A DNA stretch of 64,000 bases from Natronohydrobacter sp. (GCA_030603695.1 JAUVXF010000003.1:62001-126000); one strand, 5' to 3'. Positions 9,896-20,239 are shown, counted from the stretch's first letter. Program-made: numbers and translations. The notes: a model not told the origin generated them from the letters alone.

Positions 9896-10930
9896 ATGTC
9901 CGACGCGCCGCAACCCGTTTTCCCCAAACGTATCTTTTCGGGTATCCAGCCTTCTGGCGGGCTGACTTTGGGCAATTATCTGGGCGCTTTGAAACGCTTT
10001 GTGGAAGCACAGGATAACGGTATTGAAACCGTTTATTGCATCGTGGATTTGCACGCGATCACTGTCTGGCAAGAGCCTGCCAAACTGCGCCATGCCACGC
10101 GCGAATTGGCGGCGGGTTTCATTGCGGCAGGGATTGATCCCGCGCGTTCCATTCTGTTCAATCAAAGCCAGGTTCCTGCTCATGCCGAATTGGCGTGGAT
10201 TTTCAACTGTGTGGCGCGGATGGGCTGGCTGCGGCGGATGACGCAGTTCAAGGACAAGGCTGGCAAACATGCCGAGGAAGCCTCTGTCGGGTTGTTTGCC
10301 TATCCCAATCTGATGGCTGCCGATATTCTGGCCTATCATGCCACCCATGTGCCCGTGGGCGAGGATCAAAAGCAGCATCTGGAACTGACGCGCGATATCG
10401 CGATCAAGTTTAACCATGATTATGGCGTGAATTTCTTTCCCATCGTGGAGCCTGTGATTGAGGGTGCCGCCACGCGCGTGATGTCCCTGCGCGATGGCAC
10501 GAAGAAAATGTCCAAATCAGACCCGTCCGACCAGTCGCGCATAAATCTGACAGATGATGCCGATGCGATTGCTCAAAAATTCCGCAAGGCGCGCACCGAT
10601 CCCGAACCCCTACCAGAAACGCTGGATGGGCTGGCAGAGCGGCCAGAGGCGCGCAATCTGGTAAATATCTATGCAGCGCTTGGCGATATGACGCCAGAGG
10701 CCGTGATTTCGGAATTTGGCGGGCAGGGCTTTGGCGTGTTCAAGCCCGCGCTGGCTGATCTGGCGGTGGCCAAACTTTCACCCATCAATGCCGAAATGAG
10801 CCGCCTGATGCAGGATGTCGCCGAAATTGACCGCATTCTGGGGGATGGGGCAGAACGCGCGAATGCGATTGCCGAACCCATCCTGCGCGACACGCGCGAG
10901 ATCGTGGGGCTTATCCGGTCGCGCGGCTGA
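9896..10930 (+). CDS. trpS: Tryptophan--tRNA ligase
   Basis: A class I aminoacyl-tRNA synthetase of 344 residues charging tRNA-Trp. The nucleotide-binding segment [14 protein letters not shown] (HIGH-equivalent) and the KMSKS loop [12 protein letters not shown] are intact. The ATG at 9896 is preferred because AGGGAG lies upstream and the family begins close to [11 protein letters not shown]; an in-frame codon at 9863 would add an atypical extension. It is divergent from the rhomboid-like gene and followed by a strong bidirectional terminator. Confidence 0.96.
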   Translation: MSDAPQPVFPKRIFSGIQPSGGLTLGNYLGALKRFVEAQDNGIETVYCIVDLHAITVWQEPAKLRHATRELAAGFIAAGIDPARSILFNQSQVPAHAELAWIFNCVARMGWLRRMTQFKDKAGKHAEEASVGLFAYPNLMAADILAYHATHVPVGEDQKQHLELTRDIAIKFNHDYGVNFFPIVEPVIEGAATRVMSLRDGTKKMSKSDPSDQSRINLTDDADAIAQKFRKARTDPEPLPETLDGLAERPEARNLVNIYAALGDMTPEAVISEFGGQGFGVFKPALADLAVAKLSPINAEMSRLMQDVAEIDRILGDGAERANAIAEPILRDTREIVGLIRSRG

Positions 10931-10948
10931 CGTCCGGCATGCCCATAG

Positions 10949-10982
10949 AAAAAGGCCCCGGAAACACTCCGGGGCCTTTTTT
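10949..10982. terminator. Bidirectional intrinsic terminator after trpS
   Basis: A GC-rich hairpin AAAGGCCCCGGA / TCCGGGGCCTTT flanked by an A run on the left and a T run on the right. It works in both orientations and separates trpS (plus) from the convergent L,D-transpeptidase gene (minus). Confidence 0.9.
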
Positions 10983-10999
10983 GATTGCAGCGGGATCAA

Positions 11000-11599
11000 T
11001 CAGATCACGCGCACCTGTGTGCCGATCTGAACCAACTCATACAGCTTTTCGACATGCGGGTTCATCAGGCCGAAACAGCCATTCGATGCCCGGCGCCCGA
11101 TCTTGGCGGGATTGTCGATGCCGTGAATGCGGTAATATTGCCAGCTTAGGTTAAGCGCGCGGGTGCCCAAGGGGTTTTTGGGGTCGCCGCCTGCAACCTG
11201 CACGGGCAGGCTGGGATCACGCTCGCGCATGTTGGGGGTAGGAATCCATGTTGGCAAATTGCGCTTCAGGGTGATCTCTGTCATCCCGCGGCGGGTAAAA
11301 TCCTCTGTCATCGGAACAGAACATGGATAGCTTAGAACGATGCTTTCATCTTCTGACCAATAGTGCAGGGCGCGCGAATATGTGTCGCACAAAATAGCGC
11401 CGCGGCGCAAATTGCTGAAATGGTCACGCCAGACATGGCTACGAAAGCCCATCACATTGCGCCGCGCAGTGCGCACATTTCCTTCTGATTCATATTCGGG
11501 CAACGCCTGAGCGCGCAACACCGAAGGCATGGCCAAGCCGCCCAGAGCAATTACCCCGGTTCCCAACAGGGCGCGGCGCGAGAATGTCGTTTTGGTCAT
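11000..11599 (-). CDS. L,D-transpeptidase (YkuD domain), Tat-type signal
   Basis: A 199-residue exported enzyme. The N-terminus TTFSRRALLGTG followed by a hydrophobic stretch and an Ala-rich cleavage zone is a twin-arginine-like signal. The C-terminal half has the YkuD active-site pattern: YRIHGID and RRASNGCFGLMN, with the nucleophilic Cys in SNGC. Such enzymes make 3-3 peptidoglycan cross-links or attach proteins to peptides; which one is not visible. Two in-frame ATGs exist; the one at 11599 has GGAG nine bases upstream, whereas the one at 11608 touches it. Confidence 0.88.
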   Translation of the reverse strand: MTKTTFSRRALLGTGVIALGGLAMPSVLRAQALPEYESEGNVRTARRNVMGFRSHVWRDHFSNLRRGAILCDTYSRALHYWSEDESIVLSYPCSVPMTEDFTRRGMTEITLKRNLPTWIPTPNMRERDPSLPVQVAGGDPKNPLGTRALNLSWQYYRIHGIDNPAKIGRRASNGCFGLMNPHVEKLYELVQIGTQVRVI

Positions 11600-11732
11600 G
11601 ACTGCCATCTCCGAAAGTTTCGTATTCTTCTGGCTATATGTGTTGGTGAACGCTTAAAACGCAAGTAACGAGGCCGTGGGCACGGCAAAACTGTTGCGCA
11701 AAAGCCCGCATTGCCCCGCCCTATGCCGCTTA

Positions 11733-12983
11733 TTACACCAAGGTTACAAGCGCATGGCGCTTTTTGCCTGCGGTCAGCTTTAGCGGGGCTGTCAGATCGG
11801 CAGCATGAATCATTTGCCCTGCATCTGTAACAGTCACATCATTTGCCCGCGCCCCGCCTTCAAGGATCAGCCGCTTGGCATCTTTGCCCGATTTTGCCAA
11901 CCCCGCACGCGTGAAAAGCTGCGCGATGGAAATGCCATCCGCAATTTCTGCGGCATTCAAGGCAAGCGTTGGCAATTCCTCGCCCAAGCCGCCATGTTCA
12001 AACACCTCGCGCGCGGTCGCTTCTGCGGCCTCTGCGGCCTCTGTCCCGTGACACAGGCGCGTCACTTCATTGGCCAGAACCACCTTTGCAGCATTGATCT
12101 CTGCGCCTTGCAATGCGCCCAGCCGGTCACATTCCGCCACTGGCAGTTCGGTGTATAGCTTCAAAAAGCGCCCGACATCGGCATCTGTGGTATTGCGCCA
12201 GAATTGCCAAAATTCATAAGGGCTAAGCATATCGGCATTCAGCCAGATTGCGCCACCCTGCGATTTGCCCATCTTGCGCCCGTCAGACGTGGTCAGAAGC
12301 GGGGTTGTCAGCCCGTATATCTCTGCATCGGCAATCCGGCGCGCAAGGTCGATCCCGTTGATGATATTGCCCCACTGGTCTGATCCGCCCATTTGCAACA
12401 GGCAACCATGACGGCGGTGGATTTCCACAAAATCATAAGCTTGCAGAATCATGTAGTTGAATTCGAGGAAGGACAGCGATTGTTCACGATCCAGCCGCGA
12501 TTTCACACTCTCAAAACTCAGCATGCGGTTGACACTGAAATGTCGCCCCACATCGCGCAGGAAATCCAGATAATTCAGCCCATCCAGCCATTCGGCATTA
12601 TTGAGCATGATCGCCCCTTGCGGGCTGTCATCATAGCGCAGGTATTTTGCAAAAACCTGCTGCATGCCATTGATATTATTATCAATCGCCTGTGCATCCA
12701 GAAGCGGGCGCTCTTCCGACCGGAAAGATGGATCGCCCACTTTCGTCGTGCCGCCGCCCATCAGGGTAATGGGTTTATGGCCGCATTTCTGAAACCAGCG
12801 CAGCACCATGATATTCAGCAAATGCCCCACATGCAGCGATTTCGCGGTGGCGTCATAACCAATATAGGCAGGCACAACCCCCTTGATCAGGGCCTCGTCC
12901 AATCCTTGCAAATCCGTGCAATCGGCCAGAAAGCCGCGCTCTTGCATGGTGCGAATGAAATCCGATTTAGGGCTGTAGGTCAT
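11733..12983 (-). CDS. tyrS: Tyrosine--tRNA ligase
   Basis: A class I synthetase of 416 residues. [16 protein letters not shown] carries the HIGH-like motif, GGSDQWGNI is the tyrosine-binding region and [12 protein letters not shown] the KMSKS-like loop. The last ~70 residues look like an S4 RNA-binding domain ([20 protein letters not shown]). It is divergent from anmK with a 65-base spacer. Confidence 0.96.
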   Translation of the reverse strand: MTYSPKSDFIRTMQERGFLADCTDLQGLDEALIKGVVPAYIGYDATAKSLHVGHLLNIMVLRWFQKCGHKPITLMGGGTTKVGDPSFRSEERPLLDAQAIDNNINGMQQVFAKYLRYDDSPQGAIMLNNAEWLDGLNYLDFLRDVGRHFSVNRMLSFESVKSRLDREQSLSFLEFNYMILQAYDFVEIHRRHGCLLQMGGSDQWGNIINGIDLARRIADAEIYGLTTPLLTTSDGRKMGKSQGGAIWLNADMLSPYEFWQFWRNTTDADVGRFLKLYTELPVAECDRLGALQGAEINAAKVVLANEVTRLCHGTEAAEAAEATAREVFEHGGLGEELPTLALNAAEIADGISIAQLFTRAGLAKSGKDAKRLILEGGARANDVTVTDAGQMIHAADLTAPLKLTAGKKRHALVTLV

Positions 12984-13048
12984 TTTCGCTTGTCCCGGCT
13001 GGCAGAATGGGGCGATCTATAGCGGTGCAACCAGCCAAGGGAAAGCCC

Positions 13049-14140
13049 ATGTTGAAAAGCGGGATCAAGCGCGTGTTGGGAATGATGTCCGGCACTTCGC
13101 TGGATGGGGTGGATGGCGCAATTCTGGAAACGGATGGTGAGGTGATCGCGGGCTTTGGCCCTAGCCACTACCGCCCCTATAGCGCGCCAGAGCGTGCGGT
13201 CTTGCGCGCGGCCCTTGGGCGCTGGCCGAATGAGGCCGGGGTGGAGGAAGCCGCAGAGCTGATAGAGGCCGCCCATGCCGAAGTGATGGGCCGATTCGAC
13301 GGGGTGGAACTGGCGGGCTTTCATGGTCAGACCTTGGCGCATGATCCGCGCGGGCGGGGCACGCATCAGGCAGGATCGGGCGCGGTGCTGGCGCTGCTGG
13401 CAGGCTATCCGGTGGTTTGGGATTTCCGCACTGCCGATGTGCGGCTGGGCGGGCAGGGCGCGCCCCTTGCACCGTTTTACCATTTTGCGCTGGCGCGCTA
13501 TATCGGCGCGGAAAAGCCGCTGGTTTTTCTCAATCTGGGCGGGGTGGGCAATCTGACATGGATAGACCCGACAAAGCCCAAACCAGAGGCCGATGGCGCG
13601 CTTCTGGCCTTTGATACCGGCCCGGCCAATGCGCCCTTGGATGATCTTTGCTTTGCCCGCTTGGGCCTTGGCCGCGATGAAGGGGGGGCTTTGGCCGCAA
13701 CCGGAACGCCGGATATGGATGTTGTGACAGCGTTTCTGCAAGAGCCGTATTTCTTCCGCATCCCGCCCAAATCACTGGATCGGGATTTTCCCGGTCTTGC
13801 CGCGCGGGTGGCGCATCTGCCCGATGCCGATGCACTGGCCACATTGGCGGAATGTGTCGCGGCCTCTGTCGCGGCCGGGTTTGACCATCTGCCGCAACCG
13901 CCTGCGCAAGTTTTGGTTTGTGGGGGTGGGCGCCATAACCGTGATCTTATGGCGCGGCTGGCGGCGCATCTGCCTTGCCCGATTGCGCCCGTGGAAGCGG
14001 CAGGGCTTGACGGCGATATGATAGAAGCGCAGGCTTTTGCCTATCTGGCCATGCGCGTGGCGCGCGGCCTGCCAACATCTTGCCCATCCACAACCGGGGT
14101 TGCGGCCCTTGTGGGCGGCGGGGAAATCAGCACGCCCTGA
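13049..14140 (+). CDS. anmK: Anhydro-N-acetylmuramic acid kinase
   Basis: A 363-residue ASKHA-fold kinase that phosphorylates and opens 1,6-anhydro-MurNAc released during cell-wall turnover, giving MurNAc-6-phosphate. The N-terminal phosphate loop [27 protein letters not shown] and [13 protein letters not shown] are family signatures. The start at 13049 follows AAGGGAAA; an in-frame ATG at 13007 would add an unrelated stretch. Recycling partners are not in the window. Confidence 0.94.
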   Translation: MLKSGIKRVLGMMSGTSLDGVDGAILETDGEVIAGFGPSHYRPYSAPERAVLRAALGRWPNEAGVEEAAELIEAAHAEVMGRFDGVELAGFHGQTLAHDPRGRGTHQAGSGAVLALLAGYPVVWDFRTADVRLGGQGAPLAPFYHFALARYIGAEKPLVFLNLGGVGNLTWIDPTKPKPEADGALLAFDTGPANAPLDDLCFARLGLGRDEGGALAATGTPDMDVVTAFLQEPYFFRIPPKSLDRDFPGLAARVAHLPDADALATLAECVAASVAAGFDHLPQPPAQVLVCGGGRHNRDLMARLAAHLPCPIAPVEAAGLDGDMIEAQAFAYLAMRVARGLPTSCPSTTGVAALVGGGEISTP

Positions 14141-14167
14141 GATATGCAGGGCAGGAGGGTTGCGAGA

Positions 14168-14458
14168 ATGGATGATATCGATCAAGACCGCCCCAGCCCG
14201 GCGCTGGACAAACCCAGAGAGCCACTTTGGCAGCGTGCTATATTCATGCTGATCATCGCGGCCATGCACTCTGTTGCGCAATCGCTGTTGTTTTTGATCG
14301 CGGTGATACAGTTTATCGTGCTGCTGCTGGATAATCGCCAGCCAAATGAACGGCTTGCGGATTTCGGCTGCATGATTGGCGCTTGGGTGGCCAAGGCTGC
14401 CCGTTATCTGGCGCTGGCCACAGATGCCAAGCCCTGGCCCTTCAAGGAAATGGACTAG
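14168..14458 (+). CDS. DUF4389 small membrane protein
   Basis: A 96-residue protein with a charged N-terminus, one clear hydrophobic segment (about residues 27-57, ending FIVLLLDNRQPN) and an amphipathic C-terminus with FGCMIGAWVAKAARYL, the pattern of DUF4389. Function unknown. The start at 14168 follows AGGAGGG. It lies between anmK and pepF on the same strand; a small hairpin GCCCGCA/TGCGGGC (14472-14494) separates it from pepF. Confidence 0.75.
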   Translation: MDDIDQDRPSPALDKPREPLWQRAIFMLIIAAMHSVAQSLLFLIAVIQFIVLLLDNRQPNERLADFGCMIGAWVAKAARYLALATDAKPWPFKEMD

Positions 14459-14538
14459 GCCAGAGAAATCCGCCCGCATCTTGCGAGTGCGGGCAATGCG
14501 GCCTAAGTCTGGCGCTGTAACCGCAGCGGAGAGTATTC

Positions 14539-16344
14539 ATGGCCCTAGACCAGCAGACCAGCACCAAGACCGAATTTGGCGACTTGCCCGATTGGGATCT
14601 GAGCGCGCTTTATACCGGGCCAGATGCCCCGGAAGTGGCGCGTGATTTTGCTTGGCTTTCTGCCGAATGCGCAGATTTTGCAATTATTTATGAAGGAAAG
14701 CTAAACCAGCTAGACGCGCCCGCCATGCTGGATTGCGTGCGCCGCTATGAAAAGATTGACATGATCGCGGGGCGGCTGATGTCTTTTGCGGGCCTGCGCT
14801 ATTACCAGAACACGCTTGATCCCGCGCGCGCCAAATTCATGTCAGATGCGCAAGACAAGGTAACAGTGGCCACTACCCCCCTTGTCTTTTTCACGCTGGA
14901 AATGAACCGCATAGACGATGCGGCCTTTGAAGCGCTCTTGGCGCAGAGTGCAGAACTTGCCCGCTTTCGCACGCTTTTTGAACGCATGCGCGCCATGCGG
15001 CCACATCAACTTTCTGACGAATTGGAAAAATTCCTGCATGATCAATCCACTGTCGGCGCTGCCGCGTGGAACAGGCTGTTTGATGAAACCATGGCCGGTC
15101 TGGAATTTGACGTTGAGGGCGAGGACGAACCGCTTGGTCTGGAAGCCACGCTCAATTTGCTGACAGATGCAGACCGCGCGCGCCGCGAAGCGGGGGCGCG
15201 TGCGCTGGCCGAGGTGTTTTCGCGCAATATTAAGCTGTTCGCGCGGGTTCATAATACGCTTGCCAAGGAAAAAGAGATTGAAGATCGGTGGCGCAAGATG
15301 CCTTCGGCACAGCATGCCCGCCATCTGGCCAACCATGTAGAGCCAGAGGTGGTAGAGGCGCTGCGCAATGCCGTTGTAGCCGCCTATCCACGCCTGAGCC
15401 ATCGGTATTACGCGCTGAAAGCGAAATGGCTGGGGTTGGAGAAGCTGCAAGTCTGGGACAGAAACGCGCCCTTGCCGCTCGAGGCCCCGCGCAAGATTGG
15501 CTGGGCAGAAGCGCGCGCCACGGTGATGGAAGCCTATGAAGGCTTTTCGCCCAAGCTGGCAGAATTGGCAGAGCCGTTCTTCTCTCAGGGCTGGATCGAT
15601 GCGGCGGTGAAACCCGGCAAGGCGCCGGGGGCCTTTGCCCACCCCACCGTCACAGATGCCCACCCGTTTGTGATGCTCAACTATCTGGGCAAGCCGCGCG
15701 ATGTGATGACACTGGCGCATGAATTGGGGCATGGGGTGCATCAGCGCCTTGCTGCGGGGCAGGGAGAATTGCTGTCCTCTACCCCGCTAACCCTGGCTGA
15801 AACGGCCTCTGTCTTTGGCGAGATGCTGACATTCCGGCGGATGCTGGCCAAAGCCACAACGCCAGCCGAGCGGAAAATCCTGCTGGCGGGCAAAGTGGAA
15901 GACATGATCAATACGGTTGTGCGCCAGATCGCGTTTTACGATTTTGAATGCAAGCTGCACGCGGCGCGGCGCGCGGGAGAATTGACGCCCGAAGATATCA
16001 ACGCGCTGTGGATGAGTGTTCAGGCCGAAAGCCTTGGGCCTGTGTTCGAGTATATGGACGGGTATGAATGCTTCTGGAGCTATATTCCCCATTTCGTGCA
16101 TTCGCCCTTCTATGTCTATGCCTATGCCTTCGGGGACGGGCTGGTAAACGCGCTTTATGCAACTTACGAATCCGCGCCAGAGGGGTTTGAGGACAAGTAT
16201 TTTGCCATGCTGTCGGCCGGCGGGGCGCAGCACCACCGCGATTTGCTGGCACCGTTCGGGCTGGATGCCTCTGACCCTGCCTTTTGGGAGCAGGGGCTTT
16301 CCATGATTGCGGGCTTTATTGACGAATTGGAAGCGATGGAGTGA
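14539..16344 (+). CDS. pepF: M3 family oligoendopeptidase F
   Basis: A 601-residue cytoplasmic zinc metallopeptidase that cuts short peptides. The zinc motif LAHELGHGVHQ is at about residue 393, followed by TPLTLAETASVFGE, which supplies the third zinc ligand; length and both motifs fit the PepF/M3B family. No signal peptide is visible. It is followed by a hairpin and a convergent dehydrogenase gene. Confidence 0.93.
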   Translation: MALDQQTSTKTEFGDLPDWDLSALYTGPDAPEVARDFAWLSAECADFAIIYEGKLNQLDAPAMLDCVRRYEKIDMIAGRLMSFAGLRYYQNTLDPARAKFMSDAQDKVTVATTPLVFFTLEMNRIDDAAFEALLAQSAELARFRTLFERMRAMRPHQLSDELEKFLHDQSTVGAAAWNRLFDETMAGLEFDVEGEDEPLGLEATLNLLTDADRARREAGARALAEVFSRNIKLFARVHNTLAKEKEIEDRWRKMPSAQHARHLANHVEPEVVEALRNAVVAAYPRLSHRYYALKAKWLGLEKLQVWDRNAPLPLEAPRKIGWAEARATVMEAYEGFSPKLAELAEPFFSQGWIDAAVKPGKAPGAFAHPTVTDAHPFVMLNYLGKPRDVMTLAHELGHGVHQRLAAGQGELLSSTPLTLAETASVFGEMLTFRRMLAKATTPAERKILLAGKVEDMINTVVRQIAFYDFECKLHAARRAGELTPEDINALWMSVQAESLGPVFEYMDGYECFWSYIPHFVHSPFYVYAYAFGDGLVNALYATYESAPEGFEDKYFAMLSAGGAQHHRDLLAPFGLDASDPAFWEQGLSMIAGFIDELEAME

Positions 16345-16352
16345 CAGGCTCT

Positions 16353-16376
16353 GGCTGCGTGGCCCGCCACGCAGCC
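16353..16376. terminator. Hairpin between convergent pepF and dehydrogenase genes
   Basis: A perfect 11-bp inverted repeat, GGCTGCGTGGC and its complement, with a two-base centre, in the 42-base space between two convergent stop codons. There is no long T tract, so termination efficiency is uncertain. Confidence 0.65.
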
Positions 16377-16386
16377 TGTAAAGCGG

Positions 16387-17340
16387 TTATACAGCGTTGG
16401 GTAGCGCGCGCCCTTCCAGATGGGCGATAGCATTTGCCAGCGCCATCATTCCCATTTCTTCCCGCACATCCAGCGCGGCTGTGCCCAGATGCGGCAGAAG
16501 CGTAACATTCTCCATCTGGCGCAAAGCCTCTGGCACAGCCGGTTCATGCTCATAGACATCCAGCCCCGCGCCAGCGATTTGTCCCGCTTGCAGTGCAGCG
16601 ATAAGGGCCGCTTCATCCACCACATCGCCGCGCGCGATATTTATCAGATGGGCATGGGGCCGCATCGCGGCCAGTTGCGCAGCGCCAATCATATGGCGCG
16701 TCTCGGTACCACCCGGCACAGCCAGCACCACCACATCAGACTGTTCCATCAGCGCTTCCAGTGATGCAATCTGTCGCGCTGGCATATCCAGCGCCTTGGC
16801 CGAACGGTTGTGATACATCACCTCCATCCCCAGCCCGAAATGCGCGCGCCGCGCAATGGCCTGACCAATGCGCCCCATGCCCACGATCCCACAGGTTTTG
16901 CCCCCCAAATGCAGGCCAAGCATTTGCGTGGGGTTCCAGCCTGTCCATTTGCCCGCGCGCACCAGCCGTTCCCCTTCGCCCGCGCGCCGCGCGCTCATCA
17001 GCATCAGCATCAGGGCAATATCTGCTGTGGCCTCTGTCACTGCGCCGGGGGTATTTGTTACCGCAATTCCCGCCGCACGGGCGGCGGCCACATCTATATG
17101 ATTATAACCAACCCCGAAATTGGCCAGCAAGCGGCAGCGCGCATCGCTCATGCCCTCAAACACTTCGGCGGTAAACAGATCCCCCAGCGTTGGCATTACC
17201 ACGTCATAAAGCACCAGTGCCGCGCGCATTTCACCCTTTTTCAGCGGGGTATTCTGCGTGCGCAGGGTAACAGAAAATCTGTCTCGCGCGGCGGCCAGCA
17301 CCTTTTCCGGCATTGGCCGGGTGATGTACAATTCTTTCAT
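16387..17340 (-). CDS. D-2-hydroxyacid dehydrogenase (glyoxylate/hydroxypyruvate reductase type)
   Basis: A 317-residue NAD(P)-dependent enzyme. The Rossmann motif GIVGMGRIGQAIARRA and the catalytic segments INIARGDVVDEAAL (Arg) and LLPHLGTAALDVR (His) are intact, as expected for reductases of glyoxylate or hydroxypyruvate. The start at 17340 follows AAGAGGCG; a longer frame start at 17376 lacks a ribosome binding site and overlaps the neighbour. It is downstream of the CsaA-like gene and may share its transcript. Exact substrate unknown. Confidence 0.88.
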   Translation of the reverse strand: MKELYITRPMPEKVLAAARDRFSVTLRTQNTPLKKGEMRAALVLYDVVMPTLGDLFTAEVFEGMSDARCRLLANFGVGYNHIDVAAARAAGIAVTNTPGAVTEATADIALMLMLMSARRAGEGERLVRAGKWTGWNPTQMLGLHLGGKTCGIVGMGRIGQAIARRAHFGLGMEVMYHNRSAKALDMPARQIASLEALMEQSDVVVLAVPGGTETRHMIGAAQLAAMRPHAHLINIARGDVVDEAALIAALQAGQIAGAGLDVYEHEPAVPEALRQMENVTLLPHLGTAALDVREEMGMMALANAIAHLEGRALPNAV

Positions 17341-17354
17341 CTCAACGCCTCTTT

Positions 17355-17696
17355 TCAATGCATCCGCGCGCCGCAAGGCACATCATGATCCGGCGCAAGC
17401 AAGGAAATGCGCCCCTCTGTATCCGATGCGCCCAAGACCAGCACCTCGGACATGAATGGCCCGATCTGGCGGGGTGGAAAATTCACCACCGCCATCACTT
17501 GCCGCCCGATCAGCGCCTCTGGTGTATAAAGCGTTGTGATCTGGGCAGAAGATTTCTTTTCGCCAATCTCCGGGCCGAAATCTATCCATAGTTTGATCGC
17601 GGGTTTTCGGGCCTCTGGGAAGGGTTCGGCACGGATGATCCGGCCTGCGCGAATATCCACTTTCAGGAAATCATCAAAGCTGATTGGCGCGCTCAT
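17355..17696 (-). CDS. tRNA-binding-domain protein, CsaA-like
   Basis: A 113-residue single-domain protein. FDDFLKVDIRAGRI, LWIDFGPEIGEKKSSAQI and VVNFPPRQIGPFMSEVLVLG are the OB-fold tRNA-binding (EMAPII/CsaA) signatures. CsaA proteins bind tRNA and have been described as export chaperones in Bacillus; the role here is not known. Its start overlaps the proC stop by four bases, implying coupling to proC. Confidence 0.88.
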   Translation of the reverse strand: MSAPISFDDFLKVDIRAGRIIRAEPFPEARKPAIKLWIDFGPEIGEKKSSAQITTLYTPEALIGRQVMAVVNFPPRQIGPFMSEVLVLGASDTEGRISLLAPDHDVPCGARMH

Positions 17697-18508
17697 TGGG
17701 CCAACTCGCGCGCGCGGGCATGGGCTGCGGCGATGGCGCGTTCCATCAGAGGGGGCAAGCCAGCGCCATCATCCATCAACACGCGCAACGCGGCCTCTGT
17801 TGTGCCTTTGGGGCTGGTGACATTCTCGCGCAGCTGGGCGGCTGTCGCCTCTGGGCTGCCGGCTGCCAGTTGGCCTGCACCGATGACAGTGGCACGGGCA
17901 AGGCGCATGGCCAGATCAGGCGCAAGGCCCTGTGCCGCACCCGCCAGAGCCATCGCCTCTATCAGGTGGAATACATAGGCCGGGCCAGAGCCGGACAGCG
18001 CCGTGACAGCATCTATCTGGGCTTCATTCTCCAGCCTGACAGTTTCGCCCACCGCCGCCAAAAGCCCCTCTGCCAGCGCCATATGCGCCTCGGATACCTG
18101 CGCATTGCCGATCAGCGCGCTAATCCCGCAGCCTACTGCGGCAGGGGTGTTGGGCATGGCGCGGATGATCGGGGTTTGCTGGCCCAGTGTCTGTGCCAAA
18201 CGCTGCAAGGATGTGCCTGCGGCGATAGAGATGAACAGCGTCTTGCCATTGCCCAGCTCCTGTAAGCCCGGCAGGGCTGCCCCCATCATTTGTGGTTTGA
18301 CGGCCAGTATGGCCACAGCCGGGGCATGCGGCAAAGGGGCGTTCAACTGCACCCCTGACGCTTGCAGCCAGTCCGAAGGGTGTGGTTCTGTGACATACAC
18401 AGAGGCTGGGGCCAATCCGCCCTCAAGCCAGCCTTTCAGCATGGCTGAACCCATCTTGCCGCAGCCAAGCAGCACCATTCCCGATGCGGATATCTGGTCA
18501 AATTGCAT
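17693..18508 (-). CDS. proC: Pyrroline-5-carboxylate reductase
   Basis: A 271-residue NADPH-dependent enzyme making L-proline from pyrroline-5-carboxylate. GMVLLGCGKMGSAML is the dinucleotide-binding loop, VLAVKPQ is represented by ILAVKPQMM, and the C-terminal segment ALSGSGPAYVFHLIEAM through VTSPKGTTEAALRVL is the proC signature. AAAGGTG precedes the start. It heads a pair with the CsaA-like gene. Confidence 0.95.
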   Translation of the reverse strand: MQFDQISASGMVLLGCGKMGSAMLKGWLEGGLAPASVYVTEPHPSDWLQASGVQLNAPLPHAPAVAILAVKPQMMGAALPGLQELGNGKTLFISIAAGTSLQRLAQTLGQQTPIIRAMPNTPAAVGCGISALIGNAQVSEAHMALAEGLLAAVGETVRLENEAQIDAVTALSGSGPAYVFHLIEAMALAGAAQGLAPDLAMRLARATVIGAGQLAAGSPEATAAQLRENVTSPKGTTEAALRVLMDDGAGLPPLMERAIAAAHARARELAQ

Positions 18509-18578
18509 CTGTCACCTTTCCCCTGTTCTGTGATCCCTTGTTGCGCGGTGGCCTCAAGGGGTCAAGAGGGGGGAAGGA

Positions 18579-19082
18579 TCATGCGCGCCCAACCGCCTCT
18601 GCCAAGGCCATGTCCAAAGCGGCGGCGGGGCTGTGATCGGCCCAGGCGACAAGCTGAAAGGCCGGGTAGAACCGTTCAGATGCCGATAAAGCCGCAGTTA
18701 ACATCCGTTCTATCTGGTCAATGCTTGCGGGCTGGTCGTCACTTAGCAACAGCCCATAGCGCCACACCATCAGGCGCTGGCTTTCCCAATAGCTGAATGC
18801 GCCAGACCACACCATGTCATTTGCCCGGCTTATGGTTTCATACAGCGCCGCCATGGTAGAGTCTGGCGGATCCATTTCGAATGTGCAGATCAAGCGCAAC
18901 ATGCGCTCATTCGGGGCCAAGGCCAGAGACAGCGAATATGTGCGCCACAAACCCTGCATCGCGACTGCAATCTGGTCTTCGTTCATGCGGTCAAAATCCC
19001 AGTCGTGGTGTTCGGCCAGGGTTTCCACCATGTCTATGGGATTTAGGCTGTCGGATGAGAGATATAGCTCGGCTGCTGACAT
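18579..19082 (-). CDS. YbjN-domain protein (type III secretion chaperone-like fold)
   Basis: A 167-residue cytoplasmic protein resembling the YbjN family found upstream of proC in many alphaproteobacteria (WDFDRMNEDQIAVAMQG; SYWESQRLMVWRYGLL). YbjN proteins have a secretion-chaperone-like fold, but no agreed function, and no secretion system is seen here. AGAGGCGGG precedes the ATG. Confidence 0.7.
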   Translation of the reverse strand: MSAAELYLSSDSLNPIDMVETLAEHHDWDFDRMNEDQIAVAMQGLWRTYSLSLALAPNERMLRLICTFEMDPPDSTMAALYETISRANDMVWSGAFSYWESQRLMVWRYGLLLSDDQPASIDQIERMLTAALSASERFYPAFQLVAWADHSPAAALDMALAEAVGRA

Positions 19083-19259
19083 GACCCGCCTCTTTGCGTT
19101 GACTGTGGCCTGAACCCCAAGACACAGATAAGACCGCTATCTATCCACGCGCCTCTGTGTGCGCTTACTAGATATGGTGTGGCGAAACAATCAATCTGTA
19201 AAGGAAAATCTGCGTATCGCACCAGAATTCTGGGGATAACTGCGCCCCGCCCATGGCGC

Positions 19260-19289
19260 AAAACAAAAGGCGCGCCAGTGGCGCGCCTT
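19260..19289 (-). terminator. Intrinsic terminator after the Bax-inhibitor-1-like gene
   Basis: A ten-base-pair stem AAGGCGCGCC/GGCGCGCCTT with an AGT loop (19267-19289). On the minus strand it is followed by a TTTTGTTTT tract, a standard terminator placed 22 bases past the stop. Confidence 0.88.
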
Positions 19290-19311
19290 CAACTGTCGTG
19301 ATTTGGGCTGG

Positions 19312-20097
19312 TTATTCTTGCTGGCCCATGAACATCAGCAGAAACTGGAACATGTTCAAGAAGCTGATATACAAGGACAAAGCGCCGTCAACTGCGGCTT
19401 TGTCCAGCCAGTCCTGATCGCCCGCGGCGGCGTGCATCACATATTCGCTTTTGATCGTCTGCGTGTAAAACGCTGTCAGACCTGCAAAAATCAGAATGCC
19501 GATGGCCGAGATGGCAAACATCATCGCCGGGCTTTGCAGGAAGATATTGATGATCATCGCCACGATCAGACCAATCACGCCCATGATCAGGAATGTTCCC
19601 ATGCCTGACAGGTCTTTCTTGGTGGTATAGCCATATAGGCTAAGCCCGCCAAAGGCGATGGCTGTCACAAGGAATGTCTGTGTGATCGAATAGCTGGTGA
19701 ACACCAGAAAGATAGAGCTGAGCGACAGGCCAATCGCTGTTGCAAAGGCGAAAAACCCAAGCTGCACGCCTGCGGCCGATGCGCGGCGCATCAGGGCACC
19801 CCAGCCAAACAGGATGAATGCCAAGGGGGCGAACATGATCACCCAGCGCAGGGGCGAGGCATAGATCGCAGCGCCCATCGCGTTCAGCATTGTTCCATTT
19901 GGCAATTGCGCAACAGCCGCGCTTGGGTCTGTTGTGGTTGCAAGCCCGGATATTGCCCATGCGGCGGCGCCCGTAATCAGCATGCCCACAGACATCGTGC
20001 CATAGACTTTGTTCATATGGGCGCGAAGGCCCGCATCAATCTCTGCGGCGCGAGTGCCGCTGACAGTTTGCGCGCGCATTGTATTGAAATCTGCCAT
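19312..20097 (-). CDS. Bax inhibitor-1/YccA family membrane protein
   Basis: A 261-residue protein with about seven hydrophobic segments. LRAHMNKVYGTMSVGMLITGAA near the N-terminus and ALSLYISFLNMFQFLLMFMG at the end are typical of bacterial BI-1/YccA proteins, linked in other bacteria to protease modulation or calcium leak. The start at 20097 follows GGAGG; the upstream open stretch has no such site. It is transcribed alone and ends in an intrinsic terminator. Confidence 0.9.
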   Translation of the reverse strand: MADFNTMRAQTVSGTRAAEIDAGLRAHMNKVYGTMSVGMLITGAAAWAISGLATTTDPSAAVAQLPNGTMLNAMGAAIYASPLRWVIMFAPLAFILFGWGALMRRASAAGVQLGFFAFATAIGLSLSSIFLVFTSYSITQTFLVTAIAFGGLSLYGYTTKKDLSGMGTFLIMGVIGLIVAMIINIFLQSPAMMFAISAIGILIFAGLTAFYTQTIKSEYVMHAAAGDQDWLDKAAVDGALSLYISFLNMFQFLLMFMGQQE

Positions 20098-20239
20098 TAT
20101 TACCTCCGTAAATGTGTGCAATCGGCGTTGCCGCCTCCCGCTTACCAGCAATATCGTCAACCTTGACTTCGGTTTCAAGCATTTCTGGAGTGAAATAGAC
20201 AGGATTTGATTGGAATCATCGTGTTTCCCCTTTCAGAAA

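Noticed and set aside
9812-10417. Long N-terminal extension of the rhomboid-like gene
   Set aside because: The frame is open but the extension is antisense to trpS and non-hydrophobic; the ATG at 9811 begins a normal membrane protein.
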